In this document: positions 38,558 to 49,400 of the stretch, piece after piece | How the letters are laid out: every line of letters starts with the position of its first letter | Position numbering within the stretch: position 1 is the first letter of the stretch | NCBI GenBank assembly: GCA_016292775.1 | Contig: JAEDFN010000003.1 | Coordinates: 1-64,000 of the forward strand | Direction of reading: 5' to 3' | Length of the DNA stretch: 64,000 nt | Source: Paludibacteraceae bacterium | GTDB lineage: Bacteria > Bacteroidota > Bacteroidia > Bacteroidales > Paludibacteraceae | The notes under the pieces: model-generated | What the model was told of the DNA's origin: nothing | Seen by the model: the letters and a program-made list of their open reading frames with translations, nothing else | Databases searched by the model: none | Program-made: the position numbers and the translations under genes

Positions 38558-40600
38558 ATGAATCAACCCTTTATATCCTTACCTACATTACCATTAACAG
38601 ACCCTATTGAAATATTTCTAATAGTGTTATTGATAATATTATGTGCACCAATACTAAACAAAATAAAGATACCGCACATAATAGGGTTGATATTGGCCGG
38701 AATGATACTTGGCCCACACGGGTTGAATATACTCGACTATGACAAGAGTTTTGAATTATTTGGGAAAGTAGGCATCTTATATATCATGTTTCAAGCAGGA
38801 CTTGAGATAGACCTTGTCACCTTTAAACAAAACAAAACTTCAGGCATAATATTCGGTATTTTTACATTCATCATACCGATGATAATAGGGTCGGTATGTA
38901 ATAAATATTTACTGAATGTAAGTTGGACAGAAGCGATACTAATAGCAAGTATGTATGCCAGTCATACACTTATCGCCTACCCTATCGTGAGCAGAATGGG
39001 CATAGTCAAAAACAAGAGTATCAGCATCACAATAGCCGGAACGATTATTACTGTAACGGCATCATTAATAGTATTAGCAGTAGTCATTGCCACAACAAAA
39101 GGCACTATGAGCGTTGGATATTGGATAAAATTTATTTTATCCACAATAACATTCAGCATCATAGTATTTTTAATACTACCGAAAATATCAAAATTTTTCC
39201 TTCAAAAATTAAGTACCGGAACGTCACAATACATCTTTGTATTAACGATAATTTTCATTGCATCCCTTTTTGCACAATGGGCGGGATTGGAAGGAATTTT
39301 AGGAGCATTCTTTGCAGGACTAATATTAAATAGGTTAATACCGAATATCTCGCCATTAATGAATAGAATAGAATTTGTAGGAAATGCTATCTTCATTCCT
39401 TTCTTTTTGATAGGGATAGGAATGATAATAAATTTACGAGCATTTGTTACGGATTTACACTCAATATGGGTTGCGATAATAATGACCATAATAGCTATCG
39501 TTACAAAATGGATACCTGCCAAAATGACGCAAATTACATCACATTTAAGTAAGGACGAAGGTAATTTAATTTTTGGACTAAGTGCAGCCCAAGCGGCAGC
39601 AACATTAGCAGCTGCAATGATAGGATATCAAATAGGATTAATAAACAGCGCTGTATTAAACGGTACTGTAGTAATGATTTTACTTACATGTACAATAAGC
39701 TCGGTAGTAACAGAGCATGCTTCAAGAAAAATAGCTATATCAGAAGCAAAAAGAGATATTAATAGGCAAAAAGTAGGTATTCCAAAAGTGCTTATACCAA
39801 TAAGTAATCCTCAAACAATGCCTTTATTAATAGATATCAGCAACTTAATAAAGCCTAAAGAAGAGAGAAATTCGCTTTTTGCATTGCAAATACATCAAAA
39901 CAATTACACTGAAACATCAGCAAAACTGATGGATAAAGCGATGAAAATCGCATCAGCAACAGAAAATGTATTAGAGCCAATTGTTAAATCAGACTTCAAT
40001 GTAGCCAATTGTATTGTAGAGACAGCAAATGAAAAAGGAATCTCAGATATAGTAATAGGTATACATCAAAAAGCCAATATTGTAGACACATTCCTAGGGT
40101 CTACAACAACATCACTGATAAACTCTACATTTAATCAAAACCTCATAATATCAAGTACAAAAAAGCCGCTAAACAGTTTACATAGAGTTGTAGTAGCAGT
40201 ACCAAACAATGCAGAGAATGAAGCCGGTTTCACCTTATGGTTTGATCGCATTTACAATATATGTGTACAACTAAGTATAAAAGCATTATTTTTTACAAAC
40301 GAATTAACAAAAAAGACAATAGAACAATTGTGTGATAATTATGAATTTACTAATGTAGAATTTAGGGAATTATCAGCGTGGGAAGACTTTTTGATAATAA
40401 CAAAAGAGATAAATAAGCACGACGCGTTGGCAGTCATAACAGCCAGGAAATCAACTATATCATACAACTCCCTATTCGACAAAATACCACACTATTTAAA
40501 TAAATATTTTTCTGAAACAAATTTCCTAATCATATATCCAAAACAAGATATAAAAGAGGACATAAATACAGAGGCATATAATCCATTGAAAATATCATAA
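38558..40600 (+). CDS. Kef-type cation:proton antiporter with tandem Usp domains
   Basis: A 680-aa CPA2-family antiporter. About 12 hydrophobic segments run from residues 15 to 400, with HIIGLILAGMILGPHGLNI and the later LEGILGAFFAGLILNR typical of the Na+/H+ exchanger fold. The cytosolic tail (about 405-665) contains two Usp-like domains (PKVLIPISNPQTMPL and HRVVVAVPNNAENE) instead of the RCK/TrkA-N domain of KefB/C. Ion specificity (K+ or Na+) is not readable. Stop to ispG start is 2 nt. Confidence 0.88.
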   Translation: MNQPFISLPTLPLTDPIEIFLIVLLIILCAPILNKIKIPHIIGLILAGMILGPHGLNILDYDKSFELFGKVGILYIMFQAGLEIDLVTFKQNKTSGIIFGIFTFIIPMIIGSVCNKYLLNVSWTEAILIASMYASHTLIAYPIVSRMGIVKNKSISITIAGTIITVTASLIVLAVVIATTKGTMSVGYWIKFILSTITFSIIVFLILPKISKFFLQKLSTGTSQYIFVLTIIFIASLFAQWAGLEGILGAFFAGLILNRLIPNISPLMNRIEFVGNAIFIPFFLIGIGMIINLRAFVTDLHSIWVAIIMTIIAIVTKWIPAKMTQITSHLSKDEGNLIFGLSAAQAAATLAAAMIGYQIGLINSAVLNGTVVMILLTCTISSVVTEHASRKIAISEAKRDINRQKVGIPKVLIPISNPQTMPLLIDISNLIKPKEERNSLFALQIHQNNYTETSAKLMDKAMKIASATENVLEPIVKSDFNVANCIVETANEKGISDIVIGIHQKANIVDTFLGSTTTSLINSTFNQNLIISSTKKPLNSLHRVVVAVPNNAENEAGFTLWFDRIYNICVQLSIKALFFTNELTKKTIEQLCDNYEFTNVEFRELSAWEDFLIITKEINKHDALAVITARKSTISYNSLFDKIPHYLNKYFSETNFLIIYPKQDIKEDINTEAYNPLKIS

Positions 40601-40602
40601 AT

Positions 40603-42261
40603 ATGAATAGCATTCGAAGAGAAACAAAAAGCATAACGGTAGGATCGATAAGAATAGGCAGCGAATATCCTATCCGAGTACAAACAATGGCCAATACTGA
40701 TACAAATGACATAGAAGCATCTGTATCACAAGCAAAAAGTTGTATAGAAGCAGGAGCAGAGCTACTGAGATATACTACCCAAGGAACAAAAGAAGCAGAA
40801 AATTTAGGTATTATTCATAACAAATTACAATCGGAAGGTTACACCACCCCATTGGTGGCAGATATTCATTTTAACCCACATGTAGCTGAAACAGCAGCAA
40901 AACTTGTAGAAAAAATCAGAATTAATCCCGGTAATTTTGTTAGTAGTAAAGAGGGAGAATATTCTGAAAAGGAATGGGCGGAAGAGATAAATAAGATTAG
41001 AGAAAAATTATTTCCATTATTAGATATTTGTAAACAACACAACACTTGTGTTAGAATCGGAGTTAATCATGGTTCTCTATCAAAAAGAATTGTAAGTAAA
41101 TACGGCAATACACCATTGGGACTTGCAAAATCATGTATGGAATTCATAGACTTATGCGAAGAAGCAGAATTCTATAACCTTATTTTATCAATAAAAGCAT
41201 CAAATACAAGAGTAATGGTATATGCAGTACGTATGCTTGTAGAAATGATGGAAAAATCCGGCAAGAACTACCCGCTCCATTTAGGAGTAACAGAAGCGGG
41301 AAGCGATACGGAAGGTCGCATAAAATCGGCATCAGGAATCGGAACATTACTAAGTGAAGGCATTGGAGATACTATTAGAGTGTCATTATCAGAAGCCCCG
41401 GAAGCGGAAATCCCTGTGGCAAAAAATATTGTAGAATATATTAACACATACAATTATTCTACAACAATACAACCTAAGCAACTGTCGAGAAGAACATCAT
41501 ATAACAAAAGAAAAAGTAATGAAATACACAATATCGGAGGAGAAAATGTTCCTATCGTAGTTACAAATAAAGCTAACAACACCGAGATACATGAAGATTA
41601 TACTATAGATAATATACCGAATAAAGTATTACTTGAAGTAGAAAAAATCGACACATCAACATTAGAACTATTAAAAACAGATCCGGAACAAATAATATTC
41701 CTCACTACAAAGGAACACAATTTCATTGGTACAATAAGGTTAGGTATTGAAATACTATCGAAAAATAATATTTACAACCCAATCATAGTAACAAAAAGAT
41801 ATAATGAAAACAATCTAAGTCTACTACAAATAAAAAGTGCAATAGATTTTGGAGGCTTACTAATTGACGGGCTTATTGATGGTATTTATATAAATAATGA
41901 AAACAGAGCAATATCAGAAGAAGAGGTATGTGAAACGAGTTTCCAAATATTACAATCTACAAGAGCCAGATTCAGTACAACTGAATATATCTCTTGTCCG
42001 AGTTGTGGTCGCACAAAATTCGACTTACCGGAAAGGGTAAAAGAGGTAAAAAAAGCCACCAAACATTTAAAAGGATTAAAAATAGCCGTAATGGGATGCA
42101 TAGTAAACGGACCGGGAGAGATGGCGGATGCTGATTACGGTTATATAGGAGCCGGATTTGGGAAAGTATCACTCTATAAAGGAAAAGAATGTATTGTAAA
42201 AAACATACCGGAAGGAGAAGCTATAAAAAAACTATTAGAGATAATAAACAACAATATCTAA
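40603..42261 (+). CDS. ispG: 4-hydroxy-3-methylbut-2-enyl diphosphate synthase (GcpE)
   Basis: Penultimate iron-sulfur enzyme of the MEP isoprenoid pathway. The 552-aa protein has a TIM-barrel N-domain (VGSIRIGSEYPIRVQTM ... DIHFNP) and the C-terminal 4Fe-4S domain with C465-x2-C468 and C499 in VMGCIVNGPGE. Between them a long insertion (about 270-440) is present. This three-domain form is usual in Bacteroidota, chlamydiae and plants, and is longer than the ~370-aa E. coli type. Co-transcribed with the antiporter. Confidence 0.95.
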   Translation: MNSIRRETKSITVGSIRIGSEYPIRVQTMANTDTNDIEASVSQAKSCIEAGAELLRYTTQGTKEAENLGIIHNKLQSEGYTTPLVADIHFNPHVAETAAKLVEKIRINPGNFVSSKEGEYSEKEWAEEINKIREKLFPLLDICKQHNTCVRIGVNHGSLSKRIVSKYGNTPLGLAKSCMEFIDLCEEAEFYNLILSIKASNTRVMVYAVRMLVEMMEKSGKNYPLHLGVTEAGSDTEGRIKSASGIGTLLSEGIGDTIRVSLSEAPEAEIPVAKNIVEYINTYNYSTTIQPKQLSRRTSYNKRKSNEIHNIGGENVPIVVTNKANNTEIHEDYTIDNIPNKVLLEVEKIDTSTLELLKTDPEQIIFLTTKEHNFIGTIRLGIEILSKNNIYNPIIVTKRYNENNLSLLQIKSAIDFGGLLIDGLIDGIYINNENRAISEEEVCETSFQILQSTRARFSTTEYISCPSCGRTKFDLPERVKEVKKATKHLKGLKIAVMGCIVNGPGEMADADYGYIGAGFGKVSLYKGKECIVKNIPEGEAIKKLLEIINNNI

Positions 42262-42271
42262 ATCAAAACAC

Positions 42272-42550
42272 ATGAACGCTATTTTCACAAAAAAACCTCA
42301 CTAAATCTTATGGTAAATCAAGAGGAAATATATAGGAATAAGTATTGTACTCTACTTTGTGAATATAATAGCCAACATAAGTGACAAAGCCGAAATATTA
42401 AAATACATAACTCCATTTGGATATTCCGAAGCCTCGGAAATAATTTCCAATGGTACGATAAATGGCGACATGCTAATATTATGGCTACTATATAGCATAA
42501 TATTCATCATAATATCATTTGTCAAATACGGCAAAAAGGATTTACAATAA
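42272..42550 (+). pseudogene. ABC transporter relic: ATPase start fused to permease end
   Basis: An ATG at 42272 starts MNAIFTKK. Removing one A from the seven-A run at 42289-42295 gives MNAIFTKNLTKSYGKSRG, the opening of a drug/antibiotic-type ABC ATPase. After about 42335 the reading frame switches. From there to the TAA at 42550 it encodes a membrane segment (GISIVLYFVN ... ITPFGYSEASEI ... [10 protein letters not shown]) matching the C-terminus of an ABC-2 permease. So one internal deletion appears to have joined gene 1's start to gene 2's end, plus a frameshift. No Walker motifs remain. Family names are from motif recall. Confidence 0.65.
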
Positions 42551-42609
42551 AAAGAACTCATTAAAAAAAGAAAGGGAGCAAAGATATTACAAAATAATAA
42601 AAAAAGTAG

Positions 42610-42617
42610 TAACTTTG
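42610..42617 (+). promoter_or_regulatory. Bacteroidota -7 box of the trmD operon
   Basis: TAACTTTG, exact TAnnTTTG, 30 nt before the trmD ATG at 42648. It shows that an in-frame upstream extension starting at 42519 is not coding. Confidence 0.65.
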
Positions 42618-42647
42618 CACCTTAAAATAAAGAGCAAGAAACGCTAT

Positions 42648-43322
42648 ATGAGAATTGATATAATCACAGTATTACCGGAAATGTTTGAAGGGCCTTTGAC
42701 ATGCTCAATATTAAAGCGCGCGCAGGAGAAGGGCTTGGTAGAGATACATGTACATAATTTACGCGATTATACCACAGATCCACATAAAAGAGTTGATGAC
42801 TATGCATTCGGATTCGGAGCAGGAATGGTGCTGCAATGTGACCCGATATTCAGATGTATAGAAGCGTTACAATCCGAAAGAAGTTATGATGAAATAATAT
42901 TTACTGCTCCTGATGGAGAAACCTTTAACCAACCGATGGCAAACAGGATGAGTATGTTAAATAACATCATAATCCTATGTGGTCACTATAAAGGGATAGA
43001 TCAAAGAGTTAGAGATACATTAATAACCAAAGAGATATCTATAGGCGACTACGTTCTTACCGGAGGAGAAATGGCAGCAGCAATAATAACAGATGCGATA
43101 GTAAGAGTAATCCCGGGGGCGATAGGAGATGAACAGTCGGCATTATCCGATTCTTTTCAAGACAATTTACTATCTCCACCCGTTTACACCCGACCATCTG
43201 ATTATAGAGGGATGAAAGTTCCAGAGATATTATTGAGCGGAAACGAGAGAAAGATATCGGAATGGGAGCACGAAATATCATTGGAAAGAACAGCAAAATT
43301 ACGACCGGATCTACTTAAATAA
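42648..43322 (+). CDS. trmD: tRNA (guanine-N1)-methyltransferase
   Basis: Methylates G37 of tRNAs, preventing +1 frameshifting. The 224-aa protein shows the SPOUT-knot motifs [15 protein letters not shown] and [14 protein letters not shown], and the N-terminal [13 protein letters not shown]. The start at 42648 is chosen because family members begin here and the -7 box is only 30 nt upstream. It overlaps the next gene by 1 nt. Length is slightly short but normal. Confidence 0.95.
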   Translation: MRIDIITVLPEMFEGPLTCSILKRAQEKGLVEIHVHNLRDYTTDPHKRVDDYAFGFGAGMVLQCDPIFRCIEALQSERSYDEIIFTAPDGETFNQPMANRMSMLNNIIILCGHYKGIDQRVRDTLITKEISIGDYVLTGGEMAAAIITDAIVRVIPGAIGDEQSALSDSFQDNLLSPPVYTRPSDYRGMKVPEILLSGNERKISEWEHEISLERTAKLRPDLLK

Positions 43323-44053
43323 TGATTTACGACACAATAATTCGTAAAGCAGGGAAAGCCATGAAAGGCTATGAAATGCTTGAAGATAACGATAAAATAT
43401 TGATTGGTCTTTCCGGAGGGAAAGATTCTTTGGCATTGGTAGAGGTACTTGCTAACAGACAGAAGATATACAAGCCAAAAATAGAGGTCATTGCATGCCA
43501 TATTTACATCAAGAACATCGGGTATCAATCAGACATAGAATACTTAAAGAATTTTTGTCAAGACCACGATATTAAGTTCATTCTTTCAGAAATATCAATA
43601 CAAGAAGATACGAAAAAGAATAGGAATCAATGCTTTCTATGTTCATGGTTTAGGCGTAAACAACTCTTTAAGATTGCAGAAGAAAATGGATGCAATAAAA
43701 TAGCATTGGGGCACCATAAAGATGATGCAATAGAGACCTTGCTAATGAATCAGATATATCAAGGTACATTCAGCACAATGCCACCTAAATTGGTAATGAA
43801 GAATTATAACGTAACGATAATTAGACCATTGATATTACTTCGCGAGCAAGAGATTATTGAGCTTTCCAATGAGCATAATTATAAAAAGCAAGTAAAGAAT
43901 TGCCCTTATGAAAAAGAGAGCAAAAGGGATGAAATCAAAGTGCTAATAAAAACATTAGAGAAGATGAATCCTAATGTAACGAGCAGTATATATAATTCTA
44001 TGACAAATATTCAATCCGAATATTTGCCAAATAAAATTGAAGAAACCAAATAA
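43322..44053 (+). CDS. ttcA: TtcA-like tRNA 2-thiocytidine synthase
   Basis: A 243-aa PP-loop ATPase of the TtcA family, which thiolates C32 of certain tRNAs. PP-loop SGGKDS is at 31-36. Cysteines C104-x2-C107 and C194 (NCPYE) are at the positions that bind the 4Fe-4S cluster. The ALGHHKDD motif is present. Overlaps trmD by 1 nt and precedes serS by 12 nt, so three tRNA-related genes are co-transcribed. Exact tRNA target in this lineage is inferred. Confidence 0.85.
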   Translation: MIYDTIIRKAGKAMKGYEMLEDNDKILIGLSGGKDSLALVEVLANRQKIYKPKIEVIACHIYIKNIGYQSDIEYLKNFCQDHDIKFILSEISIQEDTKKNRNQCFLCSWFRRKQLFKIAEENGCNKIALGHHKDDAIETLLMNQIYQGTFSTMPPKLVMKNYNVTIIRPLILLREQEIIELSNEHNYKKQVKNCPYEKESKRDEIKVLIKTLEKMNPNVTSSIYNSMTNIQSEYLPNKIEETK

Positions 44054-44065
44054 AAATAACGAGAT

Positions 44066-45343
44066 ATGTTAACATTAAAAATGATTACGGAGAATCGCGA
44101 TGAGGTGGTTCGCCGATTAGGTAAAAAACATTTTGCTCCGGCAGCAGAAATGATTGATAGAGTAATAGAATTAGATTTAGAGCGCCGCAACTCACAGCAA
44201 AAAAACGACGCTTTATTAGCCCAAATCAATCAAAATTCCAAGAGTATCGGAGCATTAATGAAAGCCGGTAAAAAAGAGGAAGTTGATACTATAAAAGCAA
44301 CGGTATCACAATTAAAAGAACAAACCAAAGAGTTACAAGAAAAGATTACAAATTGTGAAACTGAAATAAGAAATATTTTATTACAAGTACCAAATTTACC
44401 AAACGAAACTGTACCGGAAGGCACTTGTGCGAATGACAATAAAGTAGAGAAGATGGGCGGTAAAAATCCTGAATTCAACGGCTTTACTCCACTACCACAT
44501 TGGGAACTTGCAAAGAAGTACGACCTTATTGATTTTGAAATGGGTGTAAAAATCACCGGAGCCGGGTTCCCTATATATAAGGGGAAAGGAGCAAGACTAC
44601 AAAGAGCGTTGATAAACTTCTTTTTAGATGAAGCTCGCAATGCCGGTTATCTCGAAATAGAGCCACCATACGTAGTAAACGAAGCCAGTGGTTATGGAAC
44701 AGGACAATTACCTGACAAAGAAGGACAAATGTATCATGCCAATTTAGATAATTTGTATTTGATACCGACAGCAGAAGTTCCGGTAACAAATATCTTTAGA
44801 GATGAGATATTATCGGAAAAAGATTTACCACAAAAATTATGTGCATACTCAGCTTGTTTCCGTCGCGAAGCAGGATCTTATGGCAAAGATGTACGAGGAT
44901 TAAATCGACTTCATCAATTCAACAAAGTAGAGATAGTCAGAATAGATACTCCGGAGCACTCTTATGAAAGCCTTGACGAGATGATTGCTCATGTAGAGAG
45001 TTTGGTATGCAAATTAGAGTTACCTTATAGAATACTTCGTTTATGTGGAGGAGATATGAGTTTCACATCATCTATAACATTCGATTTTGAAGTATTTTCT
45101 GCAGCCCAAGAGCGTTGGTTAGAAGTTAGTTCTGTATCTAATTTTGAAAGTTATCAAGCAAACAGACTTAAATGTAGGTATAAAAATTCTGAAGGAAAAA
45201 TTGAATTATGCCACACATTAAACGGTTCTGCACTTGCATTACCACGAATAGTAGCTGCATTATTAGAGAATAATCAAACTCCAGAAGGTATTAAGATTCC
45301 TGAAGTACTCGTACCATATTGCGGATTTGACATGATAAAATAA
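44066..45343 (+). CDS. serS: Seryl-tRNA synthetase
   Basis: Charges tRNA-Ser (and tRNA-Sec if present). The 425-aa protein has an N-terminal long coiled-coil arm (about 30-100, Lys/Glu/Gln-rich) that recognises the tRNA long variable arm. The class II core has motif 2 FRREAGSYGKDVRG and motif 3 GSALALPRIVAALLENNQ. Usual length. Last gene of the trmD operon, followed by a strong terminator. Confidence 0.97.
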   Translation: MLTLKMITENRDEVVRRLGKKHFAPAAEMIDRVIELDLERRNSQQKNDALLAQINQNSKSIGALMKAGKKEEVDTIKATVSQLKEQTKELQEKITNCETEIRNILLQVPNLPNETVPEGTCANDNKVEKMGGKNPEFNGFTPLPHWELAKKYDLIDFEMGVKITGAGFPIYKGKGARLQRALINFFLDEARNAGYLEIEPPYVVNEASGYGTGQLPDKEGQMYHANLDNLYLIPTAEVPVTNIFRDEILSEKDLPQKLCAYSACFRREAGSYGKDVRGLNRLHQFNKVEIVRIDTPEHSYESLDEMIAHVESLVCKLELPYRILRLCGGDMSFTSSITFDFEVFSAAQERWLEVSSVSNFESYQANRLKCRYKNSEGKIELCHTLNGSALALPRIVAALLENNQTPEGIKIPEVLVPYCGFDMIK

Positions 45344-45360
45344 AGAGCATTATTATAACA

Positions 45361-45396
45361 AAAAAAGTCGCTTCTAAATTTAGAAGCGACTTTTTT
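45361..45396. terminator. Bidirectional terminator between serS and the minus-strand barrel gene
   Basis: An extended perfect palindrome: core 45367-45376 with 45381-45390, loop AATT, with A and T runs on both sides. It works on both strands: 17 nt after serS and 18 nt after the stop of the convergent barrel gene. Confidence 0.85.
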
Positions 45397-45414
45397 TATC
45401 AAGAGGAATAATAA

Positions 45415-46422
45415 TTACTTAATACCCTCTTTTTTATAAGTCTTTTTAGCACGTTTATTTTGTTTACGAGTAACATCAGGAGCATTATTACGCCAAGAAG
45501 CACCACGTTCTGTCTGCAAGCAGTGACATTTTTGAGGAACAGGGAGTTGGAATAATAAAGCAGCTTTTACACCGATATAGAATGGATTTACAACAGGTGC
45601 TTTAGCCTGAGCCAATACTCTATCACCAACATAATAAGGGGTAATATGAATTATAGAAGGGTCGGTACCATCAAAAGTGAAAGTAGGTTGAGGTTGAACT
45701 TTTGTAAATACATTCATAAAACCATATTCAGCATAGGCACCTAATTTCAATACTAAAGGAATTTGTTTTTTGCCCTGAGGTATATTCAAAATATCATAAC
45801 CGACTTCAAAAATAGCAGCTACATTAGGTTTAAGTGCAAGAGGATACTTATCACTTTTTGACACATAGTCAGTATAGAAGTGATTAGGCATTTCTACGAA
45901 ATCATCCATAAATCTATCGTAAGTAGCAGAAGTGGTATATTTCAATTTAGATGAAGTAGAACCCCACAAATTCATACCGGCTTTAGCACCAACGCCCATA
46001 TAAAATCCATGAAGATTGAAACCGATAATAAAAGGAATATTGACATAAACCCCCATTTGGTCGTCATACCATTTATCGAGAGCATAATGATAGGTCATTT
46101 TCTCGCCTTCGGTATCAAACATAGAAGCATGTATGGTATCTACACCTGGAGCGAGACGAGAAGAGATAAACTGACCCTCGACGCCGAGGCTTAGATAAAG
46201 AGACCGATAACGATATTCATATCCAATACCGAAAGTAGCTCCGGCCATACCTGGAACTTTAGTATTTTCGAAATTTGAAAAAAGGCTGGAATATCCACCA
46301 CTCAAAGAGAGAGATATATAATGGAATTCCGGAAAGCTTGGAGCTCCACGTTGTGCTGACAATTGTGCTATGCAAATAACTACAAGCAACAACGACAATT
46401 TAAGTTTAGATAAAAGTTTCAT
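45415..46422 (-). CDS. Predicted outer-membrane barrel protein
   Basis: A 335-aa exported protein (signal peptide ending LSAQR). Repeated amphipathic strands (LSLSGGYSSL, FGIGYEYRYRSLYLSLGVEG, GVYVNIPFIIGFNL, YMGVGAKAGMNL) mark a small outer-membrane barrel. The C-terminus is a basic, barrel-unlike tail with two close cysteines (CHCLQTERG) and Lys/Arg-rich residues. Lies 22 nt downstream of the T9SS cargo gene, so probably co-transcribed with it. Unknown function. Confidence 0.75.
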   Translation of the reverse strand: MKLLSKLKLSLLLVVICIAQLSAQRGAPSFPEFHYISLSLSGGYSSLFSNFENTKVPGMAGATFGIGYEYRYRSLYLSLGVEGQFISSRLAPGVDTIHASMFDTEGEKMTYHYALDKWYDDQMGVYVNIPFIIGFNLHGFYMGVGAKAGMNLWGSTSSKLKYTTSATYDRFMDDFVEMPNHFYTDYVSKSDKYPLALKPNVAAIFEVGYDILNIPQGKKQIPLVLKLGAYAEYGFMNVFTKVQPQPTFTFDGTDPSIIHITPYYVGDRVLAQAKAPVVNPFYIGVKAALLFQLPVPQKCHCLQTERGASWRNNAPDVTRKQNKRAKKTYKKEGIK

Positions 46423-46444
46423 TCTGCAATGTTAAGAATCTCAT

Positions 46445-49400
46445 TTACTTTACAAATACTTTATATAATTCGCGAGAATCACTATAGCGTAATTCAAGGA
46501 TATAAACACCCTGTTGATAAGGAGTAATGATATACTCATCATAAGCATTGATAGGTGCACGTTCAATCATTTGACCACTAACGCTCCACCATATAGCTTC
46601 ACCATTCTCTGAAGAAGGAGGAATAGGTAAATTTTGTCTTACTCCTGCTATATTTTGTTTAATATAAGGATGTTGATCTTGGTGTGTAGTTGGGATTAAT
46701 TCACAACTCATAATAGCCTTAGTTTCACCGGCACGAACAACAGAAACGCTATAAGAATCATTAATATTCAAAGTCTCTTCAGGACCAATATATAAATAAG
46801 AATGAGTAGCGTCTAAAATCGGCTGTCCGTTTTTATACCACTGATAACTTACGAAATCGTAACCACCATTATATTTACTATTCAAAAGAGCGATAACATC
46901 ATTGAATTTCTGAGCCATAATAGCAGAAGAGTACAATATATCAAATTCGAGAACTTCCGGATGTTCGCCACAAGTAGGGTCAACGAAGTCTACTCTTACT
47001 TTATATGTATTAGGGCGTACACTTTCCGGTACTTCTATTTCGACAATTCCATTATTAGGTAAGCTATCAACATCTGTGAAACCGGCTGCTTTAGCATCGG
47101 CGTCAAATCTCAAATTATATGAAGAATAAGCACCTTCAACAACGTCGAATTGAACTTGGAACGAAGAGTCATCGGCACAAACTTTAGGTACTGCGCCAAA
47201 GTTACCTACGAGACATTGTCTATTAACTTCAATACGAACCGGTTTACTTCTACATCCATTCTCATTAATGTAAACCACTTCATATACACCGGCAACGAGA
47301 CTATCGAGGCTACCACCCGGCACACCATTCACTTCACGAGTCCAAGTAGTAAGTGTATCCGTTATAATAATTTCACCTGTTTGAGGACCGGTATCTTCAT
47401 CTTTTACAGTATAATTAAACTCTACAGGATCGTAAACGAATAGATTTACAATAGTAACGCTATCACAACCGGAAGCAGTTTGTACTGTAGCCTTGTAAGT
47501 ACCGGTTTTAGAGTAAGTTTGATTATTAAGAGTATAAGTTTCGCCGGCGCAAATAGTATCGAAAATTTCTGTTTCGAGTTGAGCTACCACCTCGAGGTCG
47601 AGGACAACGATAGAGTCGCAACCGCCAACGTTTTTGTTTCTACTTTCATAGATACCTGTTCTATTAAGACGTTTACCATCGAAAAGATACACTTGACCAT
47701 AGCAAATTTTAGCTAAAATAGTGTCATTAGTAGGTTTAATAGCCGGTACTGTATATTGTACTAAAAGGGAATCTTGACATTGGTCGTCAGACATACCCAC
47801 TATCAATTTAGCGGTAAAGGTACCACCTTCGTTAGGGAATTCAACTACCGGACTTTCAACGCCTGTAACTTTTTGACCATTACCAAAATCCCAATAAGTA
47901 GTTTCACATTTTTTACCTGTTTCACCACGATCGGTCCATATTGCACTGGAATTTTGGAATGTAATATAGTTTTTACAATCTTTTGGAGTCCATTTAGGTA
48001 CGAAACGAGCTTTAGGGTAGTTAGGCAAGAGGTTTGCTTCAAGTGTAAAGTTACAAGTAGGGTCATCTTGCGAAATCACTTTACAATAATATAAAGAGGT
48101 ATCGGTAGAAGTAACGCTCAACTCTTTAGTAGTACAAATTACAGTGTTAGGGTCGGAAGCTTTAGTCCATTCATAATTGAAACCGATAGGAGCGGAAACG
48201 CTTGCTGTAGCTACGGCACCACAAGAGATACCGGAAATTTTTGCATCGGCACAGTTTAGTGAGAAATAAGCATAACCGAAGTGACCGGATTGAGAGCAGT
48301 CGTAAGTAGTAAGACGGATTTTAATATTTTTAGAACCATTAGCAGCATAAGGAGTAAGGTTCACACCGGTAGTAGTCCAGTCTTTCCACATAACAACATC
48401 ATAATTGTTTTGTTCTCTATGCCAACCCGGCAAAGAAGCGGAAGCGATAAAGTTAGCCACTCCGCAACGGTCAAGCTGACGGCCATTTTCATCGAGCAAC
48501 TCGAGAGTAAACTTCGGCTGTTCTGAAGCTCCGTGATTAGGGTCTTCCAAAACAACGGCATATTTCAGAATAAGAATTTGTTTAGCTCCGGAGTCCACAG
48601 TATAATTATAGGTAATACTCTCAGCTTGAGCACCGGTATCTGAATTTCCGAGACGGATAGAGACCACCTCTCCCGGAGGGATTGTAGTCAAGCCGCCGTT
48701 AGTATTAGGGTCTGTAGCAGTAGGGTCTGTATTAACGGTATGACGAGATTGGGTACTATTAGGACCATAGTCTACTTTTCCAAGAGTTTGATGAGGGTTT
48801 GCAAAAGTACCATATCTACATTCGGCAGCGTCGAGATCGATAAAGTCCAAACAGTGAGCAAGAGGGTCATAAATAAGAATATTGGTTTTAACAACCCACA
48901 TACTAGTATCAGGAGGACATAGACCTCTAACCATAATATCATAAACACCTTCACCTAAGTTTGGCAAAGTTACGGAATTACCGGTAATATTTCTTTTAAC
49001 TGTAGATGTAGAAGAGCCGAACGGACGATATTCAACTTCGTAAGAATTTGCAGTACCTGACCAAGAAACCACAACATCCTTTCCTTGAACCACAGCAGTA
49101 ATATTACTTGGTTTACAATTAGGTTTTGCGATTTGAACATTATCTACACATCCCGGAGGCATTCCTTCATTACTACCATTTTGAGACCAAACAAAGCAAA
49201 GCTTCATCGGCACACCGGTAGATTGAATTGTGGCTGTAGCAATTTTCCAAGTAGTACTATTTTTCAAAGCCTTACTTTTTGCTCCATCAACAGTAACTTC
49301 AAGAGCACTTGTAACATTTGCAGTACTCAATTCGGATGTACTACCTTGTAAACCTTGGGATTCAGGAATCCAAAAAACATATAATGCATCAGTACCATCA

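Noticed and set aside
42519..42647. Possible N-terminal extension of TrmD from 42519
   Set aside because: TrmD family starts at 42648; the -7 box at 42610 lies inside the extension, which has no family similarity and overlaps the ABC-transporter relic.
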